Below are positions 38,699-47,800 of a stretch of DNA of 64,000 nucleotides, one piece after another. A program made the translations under genes and the position numbers. The stretch is from assembly GCA_026967495.1 (NCBI GenBank), contig CP114060.1:3286001-3350000 (forward strand), read 5' to 3'. Source of the DNA: Rouxiella badensis. Lineage in GTDB: Bacteria > Pseudomonadota > Gammaproteobacteria > Enterobacterales > Enterobacteriaceae. The notes beneath the pieces were generated by a model. It was not told the origin of the DNA. It was given only the letters and a program-made list of their open reading frames with translations, and ran no database searches. Numbering within the stretch: the first letter of the stretch is position 1; every line of letters begins with the position of its first letter.

Positions 38699-38986
38699 AT
38701 GGCGAGATCGACCTTTACCGTCAGAGTCCAGCTTCATGAAGCTGATTGGGCGCAATATGAAAAATTGCATGCGAAAATGGAGGAAAGTGGTTATGCGCGG
38801 CAGGTGACCGCCGAGTCGGGCACCACCTATTTCCTTCCCGATGGCGAATTCAGCATCAGAAGCTCAAGGCAGGAAGGTGAAATTGCCGATGAGGTGATAA
38901 CCATCGCCAACGGGGTCAAGGACAATGCCTGCGCGGTGGTGACGAAATCAGCCGGCCGGGCAATACGGGGTTTGAGGAAAGCGTAA
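38699..38986 (+). CDS. DUF2622 / GhoS-family small protein
   Basis: 95 residues from the ATG at 38699 with AAGGAG five bases upstream; a GTG six bases earlier is less likely. The pattern 'STFTVRVQLHEADWAQYEKL' and 'TYFLPDGEFSIRSSRQEGEI' matches the DUF2622 family, which is grouped in the databases with GhoS-type antitoxin RNases. No GhoT-like toxin (small membrane peptide) is adjacent, although a 43-residue membrane protein is encoded 1.4 kb away. I would not call it an antitoxin without further evidence. Confidence 0.65.
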   Translation: MARSTFTVRVQLHEADWAQYEKLHAKMEESGYARQVTAESGTTYFLPDGEFSIRSSRQEGEIADEVITIANGVKDNACAVVTKSAGRAIRGLRKA

Positions 38987-39155
38987 CCATCAAAGGGGCG
39001 CGCTGCGCTCCCTTCTTCATGACGGTTGCAGGGGATTGTAAATATTGCTAAAGTCGCGGCCAGACATCAGAGCCATTGCTCTTTTGCGTAAGCGTTAACG
39101 TTAACCAACGCACTCTTCGCAGCCTTATGCTGCCTATTGTGTGGTGATTATTGTC

Positions 39156-40365
39156 ATGGCTCAGCTCCAAACGCCTTCTGCGCGTGCTTCTACAGCGTCA
39201 AATTCCCTGTTTTTTCTATTTATTATTCTGCTGACCGCGGCAAATCTCCGTGCACCCATTACCTCAACAGGCCCAATACTCGAAGACATTCGCGCCGCGT
39301 TTGGCCTGAGCGCCTCCGCAGCGGGGTTGCTCAATTTTATTCCGCTGATGCTGTTTGCCCTCATAGCCCCGATTGCCTCCATGCTGGGCAACCGTGCGGG
39401 ACTGGAAAAGAGCCTGTGGGTGGCCGTCTGTCTGATTATGCTCGGCAGCCTGCTGCGTATCTCGGCAGGGGAACCCGGTTTATGGCTGGGTACCCTGCTG
39501 CTCAGTTCAGGCATCGCGGCGGCAAACGTGCTGCTCCCCCGCTTATTAAGCGTGACTTTAAACACCACACAGCCAAATATATTGGCCTCTATGCCTCGAC
39601 GATGGCGATTACCGCCAGCATCGCCTCGGGCGTTGCCGTACCCCTGGCACAGATCAGTGATGCAGGCTGGCACCTTTCGGTCGGCGTGTGGGTCATTCCC
39701 GCCCTCGTGGCGGTATTTGCCTGGTTGCCGTTGCTAAAAACCGCTCACCGTCAGCAACGTCAGTCAGTCGCTTGCCCGGCAAAATCTGCCCCCTTAAATC
39801 TCCTTGGCGGTCGGCGCTGGGCTGGCAGGTTTCGCTGTTTATGGCGCTCCAGTCGATGGTGTTTTACACGCTGATTGACTGGTATACCCCTTACGCGCAG
39901 TCGCAGGGCTTTAGTCAGGAAAATGCCGGCTGGCAGCTGTTTATCTATCAGGCAGTATCAATTTTCGCCAACCTTGCCTGCATGAGCGCGCTAAAAAAGC
40001 TGAAAGACCAGCGGCTAATAGGCTTTACCGCTTCTCTGGCTATTTTTATCGGTCTTGCCGGGCTGCTGATGCTGCCTGCCTGTGCGCTCATCTGGCTGGT
40101 TATCGCCGGTTTAGGTGCCGGAGCCTCGATGGTGACCTGCCTTTCGCTGTTCAATCTGCGCGCCACCGACCATCGTCAGGCCGCTCAGCTTTCAGGAATG
40201 GCACAGTGCGTAGGCTACGGGATCGCCGCACTGGGACCGCTATTTTTTGGCATGCTGCATCAGGCCAGTCAAAGCTGGACTTTGCCGCTGTCAGTCTTGC
40301 TGGCGATGAGTGCCCTACAGATGGTGCTCGCCCCACTTGCCGGTCGCGCAAAACATATTGAATAA
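39156..40365 (+). CDS. CynX/NimT-type MFS transporter, two frameshifts
   Basis: 403 residues after adding one base near 39557-39562 and one near 39804. About 12 helices. CynX-family pattern: 'AANLRAPITSTGPILEDIRA', 'AAGLLNFIPLMLFALIAPIA', 'AAANVLLPRLLSVTL', joined to 'KHHTAKYIGLYASTMAITAS', and 'YTPYAQSQGFSQENAGW', 'LSGMAQCVGYGIAALGPLFF'. Relatives carry cyanate, nitroimidazole or unknown substrates. A weak ribosome-binding site precedes the ATG at 39156. No cynTS genes are near, so cyanate transport is not implied. Confidence 0.8.
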
Positions 40366-40424
40366 TACGCCAACGGCGAGCAGCGCGATAAAACGCTCAT
40401 CGCCTCCATAAAAGAGGATGAGCA

Positions 40425-40555
40425 ATGCACAGCATAAAGCAAAACGCCTGGCTGTATTGGTCTAATACCCTGACTAAAGGCTTTGAGTTCGCCTAGTGGT
40501 GATTATTTCTGGAATCATAATGACGGGTATTTATATTGACCAGTTCTGGTGGTAA
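40425..40555 (+). CDS. 43-residue single-pass membrane protein, one frameshift
   Basis: ATG at 40425 with AGAGG seven bases upstream. Translation gives 'MHSIKQNAWLYWSNTLTKGF' and then a stop at 40493; one added base near 40494 (GCCTAGTGG) continues into 'VVIISGIIMTGIYIDQFWW' and a stop, 43 residues in all. The second half is a clear membrane helix with aromatic residues at its end. A hairpin terminator follows at once. Length, ribosome-binding site, helix and terminator support a real small gene; its function is unknown. Confidence 0.55.
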
Positions 40556-40578
40556 GAATTAACCTGCATGGGATAAAC

Positions 40579-40618
40579 AGCCCATTAACCGCTTATTCAT
40601 TAAAGCGATTAATGGGCT
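40579..40618 (+). terminator. hairpin after the small membrane protein gene
   Basis: Arms AGCCCATTAA (40579-40588) and TTAATGGGCT (40609-40618), extended by CGCTT/AAGCG inside. The T run after it is short. Confidence 0.65.
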
Positions 40619-40674
40619 ATTTACAGCGGGGGAAATAAATACTAATCCTCGACTCGGTCGATTAATATTCCTGT

Positions 40675-40779
40675 TCAGGAGTTCCGAAGCGGATCGTCTT
40701 TCTTGTAGTCAGGCTGAGGATTGTCTTTAACTCGCTTCAAATCTTCCTGATTTTTATCAAGGTCGCTCTTTTTACACAT
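40675..40779 (-). CDS. 34-residue hydrophilic protein
   Basis: Too short for routine calling. ATG at 40779, AAGGA about ten bases upstream, stop at 40675-40677. Highly charged: 'MCKKSDLDKNQEDLKRVKDN' then PQPDYKKDDPLRNS. No membrane segment. Resembles short stress-related hydrophilic proteins found near KGG-repeat proteins, but I recognise no family. Same strand as, and downstream of, the yciG-like gene. Confidence 0.5.
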   Translation of the reverse strand: MCKKSDLDKNQEDLKRVKDNPQPDYKKDDPLRNS

Positions 40780-40848
40780 AATCGTCAATTCCTTCTGCCA
40801 ATTTTGGCGGGATAGCGTTATTTCGGTACAACATTTGAATACAGGTTA

Positions 40849-40870
40849 GCCCACGGTTTTCACCGTGGGC
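40849..40870 (-). repeat. 9-base perfect hairpin
   Basis: GCCCACGGT (40849-40857) and ACCGTGGGC (40862-40870) with a TTTC loop between the yciG-like and the 34-residue gene. No T run follows on the minus strand, so it is more likely an mRNA-stability or attenuating hairpin than a full terminator. Confidence 0.6.
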
Positions 40871-40913
40871 CGGGTAGCCTGCACGTAGAACATTTCATCC
40901 ATTGCTGCGTGGA

Positions 40914-41075
40914 CTAGTGCCCGCCGTGACTATTTTTGCCACCTTTTTTACCGGCTTCACTTGCGTGCTCACGGTCATCAGCGAAGTTACCTGCGCCTTT
41001 TTTACCGCCTTTTTTGCCCGCTTCTGAAGTTTTGTTGTGATCGTCCGTACCTGATCCACCACGATGTTCGGCCAT
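40914..41075 (-). CDS. yciG: YciG-like KGG-repeat stress protein
   Basis: 53 residues with a strong AGGAGG six bases before the ATG. Start 'MAEHRGGSGTDDHNKTSEAG' and two copies of the SEAGKKGGK unit, identical in layout to E. coli YciG (KGG/stress-induced bacterial acidophilic repeat). YciG-type genes are RpoS-controlled and affect stress survival and motility; the molecular role is unknown. Confidence 0.85.
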   Translation of the reverse strand: MAEHRGGSGTDDHNKTSEAGKKGGKKGAGNFADDREHASEAGKKGGKNSHGGH

Positions 41076-41399
41076 AATATCCTCCTATCGGATTTGTTCC
41101 ATCATAATGACAGGGTCTTCCTTTTTCAGAGTAACATCCTGTTATTGACCCAATCTAAGAGCACGATGCTCGGAGTTAATAATAGTTGACCGCCCATTCA
41201 TGTCAAAAATTGCGCAAAACTATTTTATAAAAAACCCACAACCTTTTAATTTTAAAATAAAAACAATTTTAAATATTTTATCGATATATTTAGATATTCT
41301 TAAATAACCAAAAAATTAAAATAAAGATGAAAGCTTAGCGTGTTTTTTGATAAGTTATTCTGTTTTTAAACTATTAAAAAAAACGTAGCAACTTATCCG
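41076..41399. other. AT-rich spacer between yciG and paiB genes
   Basis: Very AT-rich (long A/T runs from 41210 to 41390). It holds the yciG promoter region; no open frame of interest and no clear operator. Confidence 0.45.
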
Positions 41400-42035
41400 T
41401 TAGTCCTTTATTTTTAAATGACTTAGCATGGCATGACCTATTACCTCATTTCCTGTCTTGAGCACATTCTCTCCCGCACCTTTTAAGTCTTCATATTTTT
41501 TGTTCTGTCCGAGCTTCATCGAGGCGGTGATATCGGTAATTTTTATCTCGACGCCGACAATCGCCTTTAGCATGGCGGCGATATAATCTGCGGGGGCATC
41601 GGCAAGCCGCCACGGAGAGGACTGCGTTGATTCCTGCCTGTCAGTGAGGCTAGCCAGCATCTCGCGCAGGAAAGCCTCATCGTGGTGAAAGTGAATATGC
41701 CCTCGAACATGTACTGCACGGTAGTTCCAGGTCGGCACCTCGCGATGAGTTTTATGCTTGCCTGGATACCAGTTTGGTGAAATATAGGCGTCCCCGGCCT
41801 GGAATACCACCAGCACTTCCGCGCCATTGGGGACGTTCTTCCACACCGGATTAGCACGCGCGACGTGCGCGCGCAGGCTGTCACCTGACGCCGCATTTTT
41901 GGCTATCTCGAAGGGAATATGTACTGCATCAAGCCCTGGATCGCCGTAGGTTATCATCGTTCCCAAGGGATATTTTTCCATTAATTCATATAAAAATTCG
42001 CTTCTCGACTCTTTATAAGGTGCAGCAACGTACAT
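41400..42035 (-). CDS. PaiB-type FMN-binding regulator
   Basis: 211 residues of the FMN-binding negative transcriptional regulator (PaiB) family: 'MYVAAPYKESRSEFLYELME', 'YPLGTMITYGDPGLDAVHIP', 'AHVARANPVWKNVPNGAEVL', 'FQAGDAYISPNWYPGKHKTH', 'VPTWNYRAVHVRGHIHFHHD' and a terminal 'SMKLGQNKK' stretch. These split-barrel proteins bind FMN. GGGAG lies before the ATG. Divergent from the MocR-type gene, with 135 bases between them, a common pairing. Confidence 0.9.
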   Translation of the reverse strand: MYVAAPYKESRSEFLYELMEKYPLGTMITYGDPGLDAVHIPFEIAKNAASGDSLRAHVARANPVWKNVPNGAEVLVVFQAGDAYISPNWYPGKHKTHREVPTWNYRAVHVRGHIHFHHDEAFLREMLASLTDRQESTQSSPWRLADAPADYIAAMLKAIVGVEIKITDITASMKLGQNKKYEDLKGAGENVLKTGNEVIGHAMLSHLKIKD

Positions 42036-42170
42036 GTTTTATCTCCCAATCAAAGAAAAAATAGGCGCAGGATGCCGGAATTCACGACAAATTATCGCGA
42101 TAGTGGTTTACTGTTAAGGTCCACTTTCAATAAAAATGGCTAAGCCAGATAACCTCAAGAACAGTCCAGG

Positions 42171-43655
42171 ATGCCCAGAAAAGCCAAGACGATAGATATT
42201 CCCGCCATCGGTGAGCTAAACCGCCAGGCGGGTCAACTCAGCCTGCAGCTGGCGCGTGCCTTGAAAAAAGCTATCCAGCGTGGCGAACTCAAAGCCGGTG
42301 ACCCACTGCCCTCGACTCGGACACTGGCGTCTTCGCTGAGGCTGGCACGCGGCACGGTCATTGAGGCATTTGAACAACTCATCGCCGAAGGTTTCTTCGA
42401 GGCGGTGAGAGGCTCGGGGACGCGGGTGGCCAACGAGGCTCTCCGAGCTTTCCTCGCCGGTTACCCCGCGGGGAAAAGACCTGGAGCAGCCCCCGGCGCT
42501 CTCTGCTCAGGCAGAGCGCTACGCACTTGCCGGCGGGAAAATCAAACTGCTGGAACCGGTGCCCTTTGCCGTTTCCGTTCCTGCTGGCAGCACGTTGCCC
42601 GATGATATCTGGCGGCGTCTGGGCAATCGCATTCGTGCCAAAGGCCCCGGCGCTCCATCAGGCTATGCGTCTCCCGCAGGCGCGCTTCCTTTGCGTGAAG
42701 CCATTGCCGAATACGTGCGAAAATCGCGTTCGGTGCACTGCACCCCCGAACAGGTCATCATTGCCGCGGGCACTCAGCAGGGTCTCTATCTTTCCAGTCA
42801 GGTGCTGCTTGATGCCGGGGAGAAGGTCTGGGTTGAAGATCCTGCCTATCACGGTATCACCTCCATTTTTGAAACCACCGGCCGTCAGGCGCAGATGATC
42901 CGCGTCCCTCTTGATGTCGAAGGACTCAACGTTACCCGCGGGATTGAGCTTTGCGCAGACGCCAAAGCTGCGTTTGTCACCCCTTCGCATCAGTATCCGG
43001 TCGGCATGCCAATGAGCATGGCGCGTCGTCTTGCCCTTATCGACTGGGCCAAGGCCAATCGTTCATGGATTGTCGAAGACGACTATGACACTGAGCTGCG
43101 GTACGCTGGGCATCCGTTCCCCTCTTTGCAGGGGCTGTCCCCAGAGCGGGTTATCTATCTCGGCACTTTCAGCAAAATACTCTTTCCTTCGCTGCGACTT
43201 GGCTATGTGGTGGTCCCCGAGCCGTTGGTCGATGCCTATCTGGGCGCAAGAATGTTGATCGACCGTCACCCCCCAGCGCCGATCAGTACGTGCTGGCCAG
43301 CTTTATGGCAGAGGGACACCTTGACCGACACATTCGCAGAATGCGCGGCGTGTATGCCGAAAAACGAGAGGTGCTGATAAACGCCGTGATAAGGCATATG
43401 GCGCCGGAGCTGGCGGTGCTTCAACCGGGCGATCAGGGAATGCATATGGTGCTGTGGCTACACAAGGGGATACGTGATGTGGAGGTTGTTCAATACGCTA
43501 TCGCGGCGGGCGTTTCGGTGCGCGCGGTATCGCCGATGTACTCAGCGGGCAACGAGAGGTCTGGACTTATCCTCGGGCTAGGCGGCTTTACCGATGAAGC
43601 CATTATCGGCGCGGTTAAGAAACTCGCCGCGATAATTCAGCGCATAGCGCCTTAA
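42171..43655 (+). CDS. MocR/PdxR-type GntR regulator with aminotransferase domain, two frameshifts
   Basis: 494 residues after removing one A in 42474-42477 and adding one C in 43269-43274. Winged helix residues ~20-85 ('LARALKKAIQRGELKAGDPL', 'PSTRTLASSLRLARGTVIEA', 'FEQLIAEGFFEAV'). Then a fold-type-I aminotransferase domain: 'GYASPAGALPLREAIAEYV', 'GTQQGLYLSSQVLLDAGEKV', 'VTPSHQYPVGMPMSMARR', 'IVEDDYDTELRY' and the PLP lysine in 'LGTFSKILFPSLRLGYVV'. Such regulators sense PLP-bound amines. The neighbouring EamA exporter, transcribed toward it, may be the target. Confidence 0.88.
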
Positions 43656-43706
43656 AACAAAAGCATGGCCCCGCCGCCGCTACCGGTGCGCCGACGGAGC
43701 CGATGC

Positions 43707-44612
43707 TCAGCGTGAAAACCTTTTTGCGCCAAACACGCAAACCAGCACGCCAGCCATGATGGCTATCATCGAGGGTTCGATGGTTTCATGCAGCACCCAT
43801 CCCGCCAGCGCAAGTCCGAAGAAAGGCTGCAACAGCTGGAGTTGTCCGACAGAAGCAATGCCGCCCATCGCCAGACCGCGATACCAGAAAATAAATCCGA
43901 CCCACATACTCAATATCGACACATAGGCCAGCGCGATCCAGGCCTGAGGTGACACTACTGGCCAGCCGTGCGGGGCGGTATAGAGCATCGCGCCCGCGCT
44001 TAACGGCAATGAAATCACCAGCGCCCAAGAAATGACCTGCCAACCGCCGAGCACTCTCGACAACACGCCACCCTCGGCGTAGCCCAGTCCGCAGAGCAGA
44101 ATAGCAGCAATCATCAGCATATCGCCGGTCAACGAACCCGCCGATCCATGCTGCATTGCGTAGCCTGCCACCAGAACGGCACCTAAAATCGAGAACAGCC
44201 AGAAGCCCAACCTTGGCCGCTCACCGCCGCGCAGCACGCCAAAACAGGCGGTAGATAAAGGAAGTAAGCCAATATAGACCAGAGAATGAGCCGACGTGGT
44301 ATGCTGCAGGGCAAGTGCGGTTAAAAGCGGGAATCCTATGACTACCCCGGCCGCCACAAACAGCAGCGGCACCCGCGTTTTACGCCCCGGACGTGCCTGT
44401 CGGGTGAAGGTAAGAACACTCAGCGCCAACAGTGCGGCAATCACCGCTCTGGCCGCCGTCAGAAACAGCGGATCAAACTCCATCACCGCAATGCGCGTCG
44501 CGGGAAGCGATCCGCTAAAAATCAGCATCCCGATGAAACCGTTTATCCAGCCGCGAGGGGTTGTTTCTACCCTTCCTGAACCTACCGAAATCGTTTGTGC
44601 TTTACTCTCCAT
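43707..44612 (-). CDS. EamA/DMT family exporter
   Basis: 301 residues with ten predicted helices in two EamA repeats: 'GFIGMLIFSGSLPATRIAVM', 'AARAVIAALLALSVLTF', 'TTSAHSLVYIGLLPLSTACF' and 'IALAYVSILSMWVGFIFWYR', 'GQLQLLQPFFGLALAGWVLH'. AAGGAGC precedes the start. Relatives export amino acids or drugs. Its end lies 51 bases from the MocR gene end (convergent), and MocR-EamA pairs are often functionally linked. Confidence 0.88.
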   Translation of the reverse strand: MESKAQTISVGSGRVETTPRGWINGFIGMLIFSGSLPATRIAVMEFDPLFLTAARAVIAALLALSVLTFTRQARPGRKTRVPLLFVAAGVVIGFPLLTALALQHTTSAHSLVYIGLLPLSTACFGVLRGGERPRLGFWLFSILGAVLVAGYAMQHGSAGSLTGDMLMIAAILLCGLGYAEGGVLSRVLGGWQVISWALVISLPLSAGAMLYTAPHGWPVVSPQAWIALAYVSILSMWVGFIFWYRGLAMGGIASVGQLQLLQPFFGLALAGWVLHETIEPSMIAIMAGVLVCVFGAKRFSR

Positions 44613-44882
44613 TATTACCCTGCTCCTTGATTGTCGAAGCAGAGATTCTCAGCCAAAAAGTGGATTAGGGTAAGAACCACTTTAGGACAAAATGAACGAG
44701 CCAGAATACCGTAACACCTTGGAGAAAGGGCTTTCACTGCTACAATGAGTCTATATGGCTATTTTTTGACCTAGCCGCTTTCAACGCCGTGCAATTCGGC
44801 CTCGCTCACCTCTTGTTGTGCGTACTCATTACGTTTCTTATGCTCGATCCTCTTGCGTACGCGCGAGGAAATTTTCTTGAAA

Positions 44883-47800
44883 ATGGCTTTCGTTCAATGG
44901 ATTAAGAACAGAAGAGATCCCCAGGCTTCACAGGGAACAACACCCGCACAGCGCAAGGACGGCAGCGAAGTTGCCCCCTCGCCGCAGAAATTTTTTCCAT
45001 CGACCAGATGGAGCGGTTCGGAGAGAAACTGGCTCAATCGCACAAGCTTTCGACCAGAAAGGCGCCCTACTATTTGCTGAACCGGCTCACCGAGAGTGAA
45101 AAGATCCTCTCGGACAACTGTAACGTTCTCAGCGCCGGGGGAGACAAAAGTATCGCACCCGCCGGTGAGTGGCTGCTCGATAACTTCTACCTGATTGAAG
45201 AACACATCAGGCTGGTGCGCCAGCTGTTGCCTAAAAACTTCGGTATGGGGCTGCCCACGCTGGTTAGCCCACAGAGTTGTCCGCGTATTTACGACATCGC
45301 CACCGAGGCTATTGCCCACAGCGATGGCCATTGGGACGCTTGTACCCTGACGCGCTTTATCAATGCCTACCAGCAGGTAACCCCGCTGCGACTCGGCGAG
45401 CTATGGGCTTTTCCGGGAATGCTGCGCCTGGCACTTATCGAAAACCTGCGGCGTATCAGTATCGAGGTAACCCAGGCGCAGCGCGAACGTAATCTTGCCG
45501 AAAGCTGGGCCAACAAGATGCAGCAAAGCGCGGAGAACGATCCGGCCGGTCTCATCATCGTGATTGCCGATATGGCACGCAGCAACCCGCCGCGCACCAA
45601 CGCGTTTGTTGCCGAACTGGTGCGCCGTCTTCAGGGACACGGTTCAATGCTGGCGCTGCCGCTGACCTGGATTGAACAACGACTCGCCGACGTTGGCTTA
45701 ACCTCCGCCGAACTCATCGTGCGCTTCAATCAGCAGCTGGCGCTGAGCCAACTGTCGGTGAGCAACAGCATTGCGGGACTGCGTAAGCTGAACGAGATGA
45801 ACTGGGCTGACTTTGCCGAGAGCGTCTCGGTGGTTGAAAAGGTGCTGCACGAGGATCCGGCCGGAATTTATCCGGCCATGTCTTTCGCCACCCGTGATAA
45901 CTATCGTCACGTCATCGAGAAACTGGCACGCCATTGCCCGTTTAGCGAAGAGGAAATCGCCCGGCATGTCATCGGGATGAGTCAGCGCTCTCCAGAAGGC
46001 AGCCAACAGCACGTCGGGTACTATCTGGTCGATTCCGGACGCAGCGAGCCTCGAAAAAACGCTGAATATCCGCTATTCATTGATGAACTATTTCCGTCAT
46101 CAGATGAACAAAACGCCCCTGCTGTCGTGGCTTGGCAGCCTGAGTCTGCTTATCACCGCCCTGACCGCTAATTTACTGTTCGAGAGCGATCAGAGCGGGA
46201 TGGGCTGGACGATGTGGCTCCTGCTGCTGCCGATTGTCATTATGTGCAGCCAGTTCACCATGGACCTGCTTAATGAAACCGCCAGCCGCAGCCGCACGCC
46301 TCGCGCACTGCCGAAAATGGACTTTTCACTGCATATCCCTGAAGAATACGCCACGTTGGTTGCCGTTCCCTGCCTGCTGGGCAGTCGAAGCGGCATTGAC
46401 AAGCTGATAGAAAGCCTTGAGGTTTGCTATCTGGGCAATACTCATCAGCATCTCTATTTCGCGCTCATCGCCGACTTTTTTGACAGCAAGACCGCTATTT
46501 TGCAACTCGATCAGCAGTTGCTCAACTACGCCAGCAACCGCATTATTCAGCTCAACCGCCGCTATGACGCCGACCATAACGCCCGCTTCACGCTGCTGCA
46601 TCGCGAGAGTCAGCTCAATGTTTCGCAGGGCGTATGGATGGGCTATGAAAGAAAACGCGGCAAGCTGAGCGCCCTGAACCGCTGGCTGCTCGGGGAGGAG
46701 AGTACGTTTACCACCCTGGTCGGCGCAACTCAGGCCCAGCTTTCATACGTTCGCTATGTCATTACGCTCGACAGCGACACGCTGCTACCTCGCGACCACG
46801 CGCATCAGCTGGTTGCGGCGATGGCGCACCCGCTTAATCGTCCGGTCTATGACCCGGCGCTAAAAAGAGTGGTCAAAGGTTATAGCATTCTCCAGCCGCG
46901 GCTCGCCGAGGAGATCCCCCGCTACGGGCAGAGTCGTTACGCTGCCGTGTGCAGCAGTCTGCCGGGCACTGACCCTTATACCTCGATGTCATCCGATATT
47001 TATCAGGATATCTTCGGTGAAGGATCATTCGTCGGCAAAGGCATTTACGACGTGGCGATGTTTACCCGCGCGACCGACAATACCTGCCCTGAGAATCTGG
47101 TGTTAAGCCACGACTTGCTCGAGGGTTGCTATGCTCGCTCCGGGGTACTGAGCGACGTGGTGCTGTATGAGCAGTATCCCGCCAACTATCTGGTTGACGT
47201 TGCGCGGCGAACCCGCTGGATACGCGGTGACTGGCAGTTGCTAAACTGGCTGCGGCTGCGCGTAGAACAGGCCGACGGAACCCGCTGCCCGAACCCGTTA
47301 AGCATGCTGTCACGCTGGAAACTGCTCGATAACCTGCGGCGGAGCCTCGCCGCCCCCGCGTTACTGATGATGCTGTTTGCTGCACTGTTGCTGGCGCCCA
47401 ACACGCTTTACTGGCTGCTGTTTATCACCACCCTTTTGCTGTTGCCGAGTGCGGCCGCGCTGGCACTGAACCTGTTGAACAAAGGTGCGCAGGTGCAGCT
47501 TTTGCCGCATATAAAATCGGTCGCGCTCGGTATTTTATCGCGGCTGGCACGCATCGGTATCTATCTTGCCACCCTGCCGCATGAAAGCGCTTATACCTTA
47601 AAGGCCATTGTGGTGACCCTCTGGCGGCTTAACGTTAGCCATCGTCGGCTGCATGAATGGGCCAGCAGTGGGCAGGACGGCAAGCCACAGTTTCTGCTGT
47701 CAGCAGAAAATCTGTATCGCATCATGTGGGTTAACCCACTCGCGGGTGTGCTTATCATGGCATTGACCCAGCACATCAATCCGCCGTTTTTGCCGGTTTC

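Noticed and set aside
38699..40555. GhoS/GhoT-like toxin-antitoxin pair (DUF2622 protein plus the 43-residue membrane peptide)
   Set aside because: The two are 1.4 kb apart with a transporter between them; the membrane protein has only one helix with no GhoT-like pattern.
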